This document shows, piece after piece, positions 1-5,740 of a stretch of 5,740 bases of DNA; the first letter of the stretch is position 1, and every line of letters begins with the position of its first letter. Below the pieces are notes generated by a model. It did not search any database. It was not told where the DNA came from and worked only from the letters and a program-made list of their open reading frames with translations. This DNA is from an uncultured Lachnospiraceae bacterium. Lineage in GTDB: Bacteria > Bacillota_A > Clostridia > Lachnospirales > Lachnospiraceae. Made by a program: the position numbers and the translations under genes. The DNA is taken from contig CAMWWS010000196.1 of the NCBI GenBank assembly GCA_947178085.1, positions 1 to 5,740 of the forward strand. Direction: 5' to 3'.

Positions 1-21
1 GTTTTAAGGTTTATAATAAGC

Positions 22-1761
22 CTACTCTACTTTAGTAATAACCAGATTCTCAATAGTAATCGAATATGCTCCGCCTACTTTGCTGCCTCCGCAGTCAAAT
101 GTAATACGGGAATTGGGGTCTGTTTCCGCAGACATTACATACTCGACTCTGTGACGCTGCGGCTCTGTTTTATATTCCAGCGGCACTGAATAATACGACT
201 TATAATCAGGATAATTCTGCATTACATTGAAATTCATGGTCTGCTGCGGTTCTCCGGAATAATCGAATGATACCCTGTAATGAGCATCCTTCTCCAGATT
301 GAGGTTCACATAGGAAATCTGAATATCCCATGAATTTGTTCCCGGACTCGTCACTTCAACCCGTATACCGTCTTCAGTGTATTTCAATTCCGCCGACGCA
401 CTGGAATCAGCGTTGACATAAAAGCTCCAGTTCGCAGAGCTTGCACCCATATTAACCGGTTCTTCCGGTTCCTGGCTCAACTTATCCACATCTACCACAT
501 ATGTTTCGCCATGTGCCTCCGTCAGCATTATAGCCAGCATATCCGGTTCACAGACCTTCATATTGTTTCTGTTAAATATTCTATAATCCGAGCCGTTATC
601 CCACCAAAAGCATTTTATTCCGTAATTGCGGCATGTTTCCATATAATGTTGAAGCCATGTCTGTCGCTCGACCATTCTTCTTGAGTTGATACAGCCAAAT
701 TCTCCAACGATAACAGGCACGCCCTGCTGTACAAATGTGGTATACATATTTTTCAGATAATAATCCAGCGTGTCCTTATCCTTAGCCCATGTCGTCGCAT
801 TTTCCGATGTGGTTGATACAAAATAGTAGGGCTGATAAACATGCACCTCTACAATAAGCTTGTCGCTTACGGTGTCAGTGGGCAATACGAATCCTCTCGT
901 AACTTCCCTGTTCGCACCGGCACAATAGGTATTCACGATAAGGCATCTTTCGGCATTATTCCCTCCTGTAGCGCGTACCGTATCGACAAAAAGCTGATTC
1001 AACTCATTAACAACGTTTACGGACTCTTTGTTCGGATTAACCCAGTTGTTAGTCTCATTCAAAATTTCATTAAAGCCTTCAAACAAAAGCTTGCTGCCAT
1101 ATCCTCCGAAACGTTCGCAAATCTGTTCCCAGATAGCAACAAACTTATCCTTATTCTCTTCGAAGTTGCTGTCGCTTGCCCTAAGCCATCCGTTTTCTCC
1201 GGTGTCGTGGTGTACGTTGATGATACAATACATGTCGTTGTCAAGCACGTAGTTTACAACCTCTTCTACCCTGTTCATCCATTCTTCGTCAATCTTATAG
1301 TTGGAATCCATATGGTTGTACCATGTGACCGGCACACGCATTGCATTTATTCCCGTGGCTTTCACGGCATCTATCATTTCCTTCGTGATTTTCGGGTTCT
1401 GCCATGAAGTCTCAGACGCAAGACCTTCGTTTTCTTTAGTGTGGCTGTCCAGAGAATTTCCAAGATTCCACCCCATTACTATATCTCCAACAAGCTCACT
1501 CGCCGTCGGGTTCTGCAGATCGGCTTTCTGCGTGTCAGCAGCCGGCTCCGTCGTATTTTGCGCTGACGCATCTTTGCTGTCTTCCGTGTTTCCGCTTTCC
1601 GAGGCGTCAGACTGCTCTGGTGCCTCATTCGTTTCATTTATATTCTCCTGCTCCGTGTCCGTCCTCTGATTACTCACATCTGTTGTGTCACCACAGCCAG
1701 TAATGCTGCAGCAAATCAGTGAAACAGCCAGAAGCAGTGTTGTAAATTTCTTCTTTAACAT
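22..1761 (-). CDS. GH5 endo-beta-glycanase lipoprotein with C-terminal CBM4_9-like module
   Basis: This 579-residue protein is predicted to be a membrane-tethered glycoside hydrolase of family 5, acting outside the cell on a beta-1,4-glycan (cellulose, mixed-linkage glucan, xyloglucan or mannan; the substrate cannot be settled by eye). Residues 1-23 are a lipoprotein signal: lysines 3-5, a hydrophobic core and the lipobox ITGC with the lipidated Cys at 23. Residues 24-85 are an acidic Ser/Thr/Glu-rich linker. The catalytic domain spans about 86-425 (DNA 487-1506). It opens with GWNLGNSLD (97-105), typical of subfamily GH5_4 and its relatives. Visible active-site residues are R142, H184-H185, N231-E232 (acid/base), H307 and Y309, E354 in VGEFG (nucleophile) and W387. 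Residues about 437-577 (DNA 31-453) form a CBM4_9-like beta-sandwich with SWDIQ at 477-481, matching the motif in the modules of the upstream gene. The ATG at 1761 is supported by the ribosome binding site and the signal peptide directly after it. The gene lies 106 bases after the large binding-module ORF, probably in the same transcript. Family assignment is firm; subfamily and substrate are inferred. Confidence 0.94.
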   Translation of the reverse strand: MLKKKFTTLLLAVSLICCSITGCGDTTDVSNQRTDTEQENINETNEAPEQSDASESGNTEDSKDASAQNTTEPAADTQKADLQNPTASELVGDIVMGWNLGNSLDSHTKENEGLASETSWQNPKITKEMIDAVKATGINAMRVPVTWYNHMDSNYKIDEEWMNRVEEVVNYVLDNDMYCIINVHHDTGENGWLRASDSNFEENKDKFVAIWEQICERFGGYGSKLLFEGFNEILNETNNWVNPNKESVNVVNELNQLFVDTVRATGGNNAERCLIVNTYCAGANREVTRGFVLPTDTVSDKLIVEVHVYQPYYFVSTTSENATTWAKDKDTLDYYLKNMYTTFVQQGVPVIVGEFGCINSRRMVERQTWLQHYMETCRNYGIKCFWWDNGSDYRIFNRNNMKVCEPDMLAIMLTEAHGETYVVDVDKLSQEPEEPVNMGASSANWSFYVNADSSASAELKYTEDGIRVEVTSPGTNSWDIQISYVNLNLEKDAHYRVSFDYSGEPQQTMNFNVMQNYPDYKSYYSVPLEYKTEPQRHRVEYVMSAETDPNSRITFDCGGSKVGGAYSITIENLVITKVE

Positions 1762-1765
1762 ATAA

Positions 1766-1775
1766 TTCCTGCCTC
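1766..1775 (-). promoter_or_regulatory. Ribosome binding site of the GH5 gene
   Basis: The minus strand reads GAGGCAGGAA just before the ATG at 1761. The AGGA core sits 5 bases before the start codon, and a second GAGG lies slightly upstream. This fixes the start and gives the lipoprotein signal peptide at the N-terminus. It is much stronger than anything ahead of the GTG at 5653. Confidence 0.8.
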
Positions 1776-1794
1776 TCTATAAATCTTTAATTAC

Positions 1795-1840
1795 TTCCAA
1801 ACGTCCCGGTCGGTCCTAAACCAACCGGGCGTCTTTGGAA
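1795..1840 (-). promoter_or_regulatory. Strong bulged hairpin between the two genes (processing, stability or attenuation element)
   Basis: As minus-strand RNA this folds into a long hairpin. The outer stem is UUCCAAA with UUUGGAA (1834-1840 with 1795-1801). Next come a GA bulge at 1832-1833, two G-C pairs, a single-base bulge at 1804, then a 10-bp stem CCCGGUUGGU/ACCGACCGGG (1820-1829 with 1805-1814) closed by a five-base loop, UUAGG. That is 19 pairs including one U-G wobble, which would be a C-A mismatch in plus-strand RNA, so the fold favours the minus-strand transcript. No U-run follows the stem, and only 33 bases separate it from the GH5 ATG. A complete terminator here would leave no room for a GH5 promoter. 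A partial terminator, or an RNA-processing or 3'-end-protecting element that sets different mRNA levels for the two genes, fits better. The role is inferred; the structure is seen directly. Confidence 0.65.
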
Positions 1841-1867
1841 ATTTCCGGCTTAATTTAACTATTGATA

Positions 1868-4800
1868 CTAATTACTGTCATCAGAACCGTTACTTTCTTC
1901 ATTAAGCGAAGTATCTACAGTTTCCGGTGTAACAGAATCGTTTGAAGCATCTTCCTGAATTTCTTCATCAGCTTCCGGTTCCTCGTCTGTAGTATCCTGA
2001 ATCACTTCATCAGTTTCAGGATCCTCGTCTGTATCCTCCTGAATTGCCTCATCAGTTTCAGGATCCTCGTCTGCATCCTCCTGAATTTCTTCAACTGTTT
2101 CCGGTTCTTCGTCTGTAGCTTTTTCGACAGTCTCTTCTTCGGCAGCTACAGATTTCAATGAGAAAGTTTCAATTTCGGCTTCTGATAATGTATCGATTTC
2201 CTCATCAGAAGATTCGGCATACGTAGATGCATCTGATTTCTTCACAATGGAAATATTGCTTAAGGTTATTGTGCCAATCGGGGTACTATCAACACTATCA
2301 TCTTTTCCCATATTAACAACGAACTTTGCATCTAAAGAATTATTTTTCTTAAACGTAAACTTGAGTGTTTCATTATTACCTGCACTGAGTTGCCTATGCC
2401 ATATTGCATTTGCAGCATCATATATATCATAATTGCTGTCCTGAACACACATGTTAATCGGTCTATCTACTGAGGACTTAACATCACAGGAAACCTCATA
2501 TTCTGCACCTTCTTGCAACTCAAGATCATGTGAAAATTGTACTTCGTGTGCTGCACTCCCCACACTACTAATATTAATTACGACAGTTCCGTCTTTGAAA
2601 CTAAATGTCGCATTATTAGGGTCATACAAACTCCAGCCTTGATCATCCTCAAGCGCAGGCAGTAGATTACCATCTATCGGCGGTGTCGGATCATCCGGCT
2701 TCGGTGCATCCTTAGTCTTCACTATGGAAATATTGCTTAAGGTTATCGTGCCAGTTGGGGTATCACCACTGTTAGCTTTTCCCATATTGACAGCGAACAT
2801 TGCATCTATATTATCACCTTTAGTAAAAGTAAACGTAAGCGTTTGTTTAGTATTTGCACTGAGCGGCTCGTCATACTTTCCATCGTATGGCGCCCAAGAG
2901 CCGCCTTTTCGCTGTACAACTATGGTAATCGGTCTCGCCACATCGGACATAACATCACAGGAAACAGTATATTCCGCACCTTCTTCCAATTCGAGATCTT
3001 TTGTAAACTGTACACTATGCGGTTCACTTCCTACACTATCAATACTGATTACAGCAGTTTCGTCGTCGGTATACGCCACTGTCGCACCATTTATCCCCCA
3101 GCCGTTTCCATCTTTTAGCGCAGGCAGCAGATTACCCTCTATCGGCGTTGTCGGTGCAGACTCAATCTTCACTATAGCAATATTGCTTAAATTAATCTTG
3201 CCAGTTGGGGTATTGCCGCTATTGGCTTGTCCCATATTAACAGCAAACACTGCATCTAAATTATCACTTTTAGTAAAAGTAAACGTAAACGGTGTTTTAG
3301 TATTTGCACTGAGCGGTTCATCATACACTCCGTTGTATGGTCCCCAGTCGTCACCTTTTTTCTGAACCATAATGGAAATCGGTCTTGCTACAGTGGATTC
3401 AACACTACAGTAAACCTTGTATTTTGCACCTTCTTCCAGTTTAAGATCATTTGCAAGTTCTATTGCAAACTGTACGCTGTGTGATGCACTGCCTACATCA
3501 TCAATATTAATAACAACAGTTCCGTCATCGGTATATGCCAATGTTGCAACGCCAGGTGTAACTCCATCTCCATTGAGATTTAATGACCAGCCCTTTCCGT
3601 CTGCAAGCTCAGGAAGTATATTTCCCTCTATCGGCTTCGTCGGGTCATCCGGGTCATCCGGATTTTCCGGTTCATCCGGCTCTTCTGCCTCTTTCGTCTT
3701 CTTCAAAGAAATATCGCTTAAGTGTACCGTACCTTTTGGTGTTTCTATCAAATTTCCGTCGTCATCTTTAATCTGTCCCATGGAAATAGCAAGCATGCCG
3801 TCGCTAATCGTTTCCTCAGCTACAAAAGTAAAAGTATATTCCTTTGATGTGCCGTCAATAGTCAGATCAGCACCACCATACCATTTATAGGTTCCGTCCT
3901 GCATTACGCCTACTTTAATTATTCTCTGTCCGTTATCAAAATCGGCATTGCATTTAAACTCATATGTACAGCCTTTTTCCAGTGTCAAGTCTTTCCACAA
4001 AATCTGCACATCATAATCATTTTCTCCAAGATTTGTGATGTTTGCCGTAAATTTTCCGTTCTCCTCAGTTATGCTATTGCCGCTAAGCGAATTGTTCGTA
4101 CCCAGCTTATCCGCGGTAAGCATCTCATCACCTACCTGACCGCTCTCAATGGGCTTATCAGGAATCTCTTCCAGAATTATATTTCTTAAATACACATCAT
4201 GTGCATTTGAGATTCTTCCGTCAACTGCGCCAAGCGATATATTATATATTACATTCCTGTCAGTTTCGCTCGTCATAGTAAATTCGTGAGTAAACGTCTG
4301 CCAGCTGTTGCTTAATTCATACTGACCGCTGCCGCCTGAATATGATGTCCAGATATCATCATCAGTTCCATCCTTTTGAAGCGCACAGACTATCTTTCTG
4401 CCAACTGACGACATTGCATCAAACGACATCCTGTATCTTTTGCCTTTTTCAAGTACGATTCCCTTTTTCTGCATCTGTACATGCCAGTCAAGGCTTCCCG
4501 TATCAAGAATCTCTATATGGTATGTACCTGAAGATTTATTGCATTGTCCGACTTTACCAAACCAGTATGATACTTCCCAGCCGTCTCCAAAATTAACAAT
4601 CGGAGCCGACCATCCACCATCTCCTGATGATGACGACGAAGATGATGAGTCCGGTCTGCCGGGAATCTTCATGAGCCTGAAATCACTGAGTGTGATGACA
4701 GACGCCGGAGTGTTCGCGTCAACCTTACCCATTGAGATGAACATACACGCATCTTTATTCGTAGCTTTATCCATATAAAATTCCACAGCTACAGTTCTTT

Positions 4801-5653
4801 CCACACCTGAATACACGGCTTCAAGACCACCGCCGTACCAGTGTACGAAACTATTATCCATAAAGCCTATATTAATTTTTCTCGATACAGTAGACGAAGC
4901 CTTAAAAGTAAGGAGATAATTGCATCCGCGCTCCAACTGAATGGAATTCTGTTTCAACTGTACATGCCAGTCAGTGGTTCCGACGTTGCTGATATCGAAT
5001 ACTGCCTTTCCGTTTTCAAATTTAACATTACCCGCGCCCGGTTCAACAATCGACGCTTCCCACGCTATATCACCATATTCAAATTTGGGATTTTTTATTA
5101 AATTGCCTTCTTGACTAAGTTGGTCAAGCCATGTATCCTCTAACTCTACCAGCTGCATATTCTTTATGTTTACGGTATGCTGCTGTCTGATTCTGTTTCC
5201 ACCTACCGTGCCCATTGAAAAGTTGTAGATTGCATTCTCATCAGTAGCATCCGTCATACGGAAATAAATTGTATATGGTTTCCATTCATTTCCAAGCTGT
5301 ACGGTTTTGTTTCCTGAATAGCTTCTCCAGTCTTCATCCTTAGAACCGTCTCTTTGCATGGAAAAAATAATGCTCCTGTCAATGCTCGATTTTGCATCGA
5401 ATGTGACCTGATACCACTTTCCATTCTCTACTTTAACGCCGTTCTTTTTAAGCTGGATATGCCAGTCTTCACTTCCGGTATCGGATATTTTTATACCGAA
5501 TCCGTCCGTATTATCATAAGTGCATCTAACGTTTTCCGGCGAAAACGCATAAACTTCAAAGCCGTCCCGGCTGGGATATCCACTGCCTCCGCCAATTCCT
5601 CCGCCGTTGCCTATATTCGCCAGAAGATACTCAACAGGCCAGTCTTCATCCAC
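1868..5653 (-). CDS. Large multi-module carbohydrate-binding protein with seven CBM4_9-like domains and acidic tail (probably lacks its true N-terminus)
   Basis: From the GTG at 5653 this frame encodes 1,261 residues with no catalytic domain that I recognise. After an acidic stretch and a Gly-rich linker (residues 14-24) come seven beta-sandwich modules resembling CBM4_9 (PF02018-type). Approximate residues are M1 29-172, M2 181-330, M3 348-497, M4 502-654, M5 675-831, M6 838-980 and M7 993-1139. Each has a GS-x-x-W/Y/H-x-(V/I)Q strand, a 'Leu-Glu-x-Gly-x-x-Tyr' turn, an N/S-x-M/L-G motif and a closing hydrophobic strand ending in Lys. Linkers are Ser-rich (336-343), Asp-Pro rich (655-674) or Pro-rich. 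Residues 1140-1261 are an acidic tail with 14-residue repeats. The likely role is multivalent binding of plant cell-wall glycan outside the cell. There is no signal peptide and no clear ribosome binding site at the GTG. The same frame stays open upstream to a TAA at 5702-5704 and continues beyond it, so this is probably the C-terminal part of a longer exported enzyme or binding protein. I see no dockerin, LPxTG or SLH motif. The module family is fairly sure; the start is doubtful. Confidence 0.8.
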   Translation of the reverse strand: MDEDWPVEYLLANIGNGGGIGGGSGYPSRDGFEVYAFSPENVRCTYDNTDGFGIKISDTGSEDWHIQLKKNGVKVENGKWYQVTFDAKSSIDRSIIFSMQRDGSKDEDWRSYSGNKTVQLGNEWKPYTIYFRMTDATDENAIYNFSMGTVGGNRIRQQHTVNIKNMQLVELEDTWLDQLSQEGNLIKNPKFEYGDIAWEASIVEPGAGNVKFENGKAVFDISNVGTTDWHVQLKQNSIQLERGCNYLLTFKASSTVSRKINIGFMDNSFVHWYGGGLEAVYSGVERTVAVEFYMDKATNKDACMFISMGKVDANTPASVITLSDFRLMKIPGRPDSSSSSSSSGDGGWSAPIVNFGDGWEVSYWFGKVGQCNKSSGTYHIEILDTGSLDWHVQMQKKGIVLEKGKRYRMSFDAMSSVGRKIVCALQKDGTDDDIWTSYSGGSGQYELSNSWQTFTHEFTMTSETDRNVIYNISLGAVDGRISNAHDVYLRNIILEEIPDKPIESGQVGDEMLTADKLGTNNSLSGNSITEENGKFTANITNLGENDYDVQILWKDLTLEKGCTYEFKCNADFDNGQRIIKVGVMQDGTYKWYGGADLTIDGTSKEYTFTFVAEETISDGMLAISMGQIKDDDGNLIETPKGTVHLSDISLKKTKEAEEPDEPENPDDPDDPTKPIEGNILPELADGKGWSLNLNGDGVTPGVATLAYTDDGTVVINIDDVGSASHSVQFAIELANDLKLEEGAKYKVYCSVESTVARPISIMVQKKGDDWGPYNGVYDEPLSANTKTPFTFTFTKSDNLDAVFAVNMGQANSGNTPTGKINLSNIAIVKIESAPTTPIEGNLLPALKDGNGWGINGATVAYTDDETAVISIDSVGSEPHSVQFTKDLELEEGAEYTVSCDVMSDVARPITIVVQRKGGSWAPYDGKYDEPLSANTKQTLTFTFTKGDNIDAMFAVNMGKANSGDTPTGTITLSNISIVKTKDAPKPDDPTPPIDGNLLPALEDDQGWSLYDPNNATFSFKDGTVVINISSVGSAAHEVQFSHDLELQEGAEYEVSCDVKSSVDRPINMCVQDSNYDIYDAANAIWHRQLSAGNNETLKFTFKKNNSLDAKFVVNMGKDDSVDSTPIGTITLSNISIVKKSDASTYAESSDEEIDTLSEAEIETFSLKSVAAEEETVEKATDEEPETVEEIQEDADEDPETDEAIQEDTDEDPETDEVIQDTTDEEPEADEEIQEDASNDSVTPETVDTSLNEESNGSDDSN
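1937..2104 (-). repeat. Four 42-bp tandem repeats encoding the acidic C-terminal tail
   Basis: Four consecutive 42-bp units (2063-2104, 2021-2062, 1979-2020, 1937-1978) encode 14-residue repeats: PETVEEIQEDADED, PETDEAIQEDTDED, PETDEVIQDTTDEE and PEADEEIQEDASND (residues 1184-1239). The two first-translated units are the most alike in DNA. A shorter, degraded copy seems to lie at about 2105-2146. The period is an exact multiple of three, so gain or loss of units keeps the frame. The tail is strongly negative and probably disordered. Confidence 0.9.
2237..3631 (-). repeat. Tandem triplication of C-class binding modules (M5, M6, M7)
   Basis: M5 (3161-3631), M6 (2714-3142) and M7 (2237-2677) each begin with IEGN or IDGN followed by (I/L)LP and end with a SN-I-x-IVK strand. 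Start-to-start spacing is 163 then 155 residues. M5 and M6 are close even at DNA level: both contain the 20-base string TTTAGTAAAAGTAAACGTAA on the plus strand (2819-2838 and 3269-3288), and both share YDEPLSANTK and NMG-x-ANSG-x-TPTG in protein. M7 is more diverged in its middle loop. This copy increase appears younger than the A-B duplication. Confidence 0.85.
3642..3686 (-). repeat. Five 9-bp repeats encoding an Asp/Glu-Pro linker
   Basis: Five degenerate 9-bp units, with plus-strand consensus near GGGTCATCC (exact at 3642-3650 and 3651-3659), encode EEPDEPENPDDPDDP between M4 and M5. This extended acidic linker separates the A-B modules from the C modules. The two identical units next to each other suggest expansion by slippage. 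Confidence 0.8.
3692..5569 (-). repeat. Duplicated A-B module pair (modules M1 to M4)
   Basis: M1 (5138-5569) and M3 (4163-4612) are one class. Both carry DTGS-x-DWH-x-Q, a DG...W-x-SYSG segment and IYN-x-S-x-G-x-V-x-G at matching positions (residues 58-67, 102-114 and 142-151, against 384-393, 428-440 and 469-478). M2 (4664-5113) and M4 (3692-4150) form a second class, with WYGG (272-275 and 591-594), ISMG (306-309 and 623-626) and LSD-x-x-L-x-K (322-329 and 645-652). The order A-B-A-B with a period of about 319 residues points to duplication of a two-module unit. The copies are diverged at the protein level, so the event is old. Confidence 0.7.
4625..4648 (-). repeat. Poly-serine linker tract
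   Basis: Eight consecutive serine codons (residues 336-343), using a mixture of TCA, TCT and TCG, sit between M2 and M3, that is, between the two A-B pairs. This is a typical flexible linker of secreted multi-domain glycanases. The mixed codons make it less prone to slippage than a pure trinucleotide run. Confidence 0.8.
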
Positions 5654-5701
5654 GTCTATCTCTACCGGCTTTTCTTCTTCAACATCAAAATCAGGAAGCT
5701 T

Positions 5702-5740
5702 TTATGCCTCATCTTCCTGTACATTGGCCTGTGCCTGCTG
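5702..5740 (-). CDS. 3' end of the upstream open frame, partial, ending in TAA
   Basis: Twelve sense codons enter from the right edge (QQAQANVQEDEA) and end at the TAA at 5704-5702. The composition is that of an acidic, Gln/Ala-rich linker, like the linkers and tail elsewhere in this locus, and not the end of a folded domain. The frame is the same as that of the large binding-module ORF. The 16 codons between this TAA and the GTG at 5653 (beginning KLPDFDVEEEKPVE) continue the acidic linker character without a break in style. It is therefore probably part of the same ancestral gene. Alternatively it is the true end of a separate upstream gene, which only sequence beyond the window could show. 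Confidence 0.55.
   Translation of the reverse strand, partial: QQAQANVQEDEA

Noticed and set aside
841..1407. A 188-codon open frame on the plus strand opposite the GH5 catalytic domain
   Set aside because: It lies wholly inside a gene with firm family motifs. Its translation has no recognisable domain and is rich in Phe, Val and Cys, as expected of an antisense shadow.
1776..1800. AT-rich stretch before the GH5 start with a TTTATA-like -10 box
   Set aside because: The only plausible -35 partner (TTGGAA) is about 12 bases away, which is too close, and it lies inside the hairpin arm. I see no supportable promoter.
1837..1846. Perfect 10-bp palindrome GGAAATTTCC as an operator
   Set aside because: It overlaps one arm of the large hairpin and is short and AT-centred. 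The same bases are explained by the outer stem.
1937..2104. CRISPR-like array because of regular 42-bp repeats
   Set aside because: There are no unique spacers between units, the units are directly adjacent, and they keep the reading frame as 14-residue protein repeats.
1871..2236. Dockerin or sortase signal in the tail of the large protein
   Set aside because: The acidic repeats lack the spaced Asp/Asn calcium-loop pattern and paired helices of a dockerin, and there is no LPxTG motif followed by a hydrophobic segment and basic end.
2724..3365. Long plus-strand frame (213 codons) opposite M5 and M6 whose product looks internally repetitive
   Set aside because: Its internal repeats simply mirror the duplicated C modules on the minus strand. 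It has no ribosome binding site or known domain.
5702..5704. Reassignment of TAA to a sense codon in this organism
   Set aside because: One TAA is not evidence of a changed code. Both real gene ends in the window use TAG, so nothing here tests it, and such recoding is not known for the likely host group.
5662..5724. Minus-strand frame shifted by one, giving a short basic and hydrophobic peptide (MYRKMRHKSFLILMLKKKSR) that resembles a signal peptide
   Set aside because: It ends at a TAG after 20 codons, is not in frame with the large ORF, and has basic residues after the hydrophobic stretch. A frameshift from it would also not restore the acidic linker seen in the main frame.

Overview
The window looks like part of a polysaccharide-degradation locus from a gut or rumen Firmicute, probably a Lachnospiraceae-type Clostridium relative. 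The reasons are a GH5 endoglucanase-type lipoprotein with a Gram-positive style lipobox and acidic linker, a very long secreted-type protein made of CBM4_9-like beta-sandwich modules, moderately low GC, and AGGA-type ribosome binding. The taxonomic guess is inference from style and not from a marker gene.

Both genes lie on the minus strand, so the locus reads from right to left. At the right edge (5740-5702) is the last part of an open frame that enters from outside the window and ends at a TAA. The same frame then stays open from 5701 down to the TAG at 1870-1868, giving about 1,277 codons of carbohydrate-binding modules, linkers and an acidic tail. The first possible start after the TAA is a GTG at 5653, with no clear ribosome binding site and no signal peptide. 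The large ORF is therefore better explained as the C-terminal part of a longer exported protein interrupted by one stop codon (mutation, sequence error or readthrough) than as an independent gene.

The large protein holds seven related modules of about 140-155 residues. By my reading they fall into three classes in the order A-B-A-B-C-C-C: an A-B pair that was duplicated, then a more recent C triplication. After them comes an acidic tail with four 14-residue (42-bp) repeats and no recognisable wall anchor, dockerin or S-layer motif.

A 107-base gap (1762-1867) follows. It contains a strong 19-bp bulged hairpin whose wobble pair fits minus-strand RNA, and then a good ribosome binding site for the second gene. 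That gene (1761-22) is a GH5 glycanase lipoprotein with a lipobox, an acidic linker, a catalytic domain with all key residues, and a C-terminal module of the same broad fold as those in the large protein. The two products are probably co-transcribed and act outside the cell on the same kind of plant beta-glycan: one as a multivalent binder (possibly with an unseen catalytic domain upstream), the other as a membrane-tethered endo-acting enzyme. The remaining 21 bases at the left edge show no feature.
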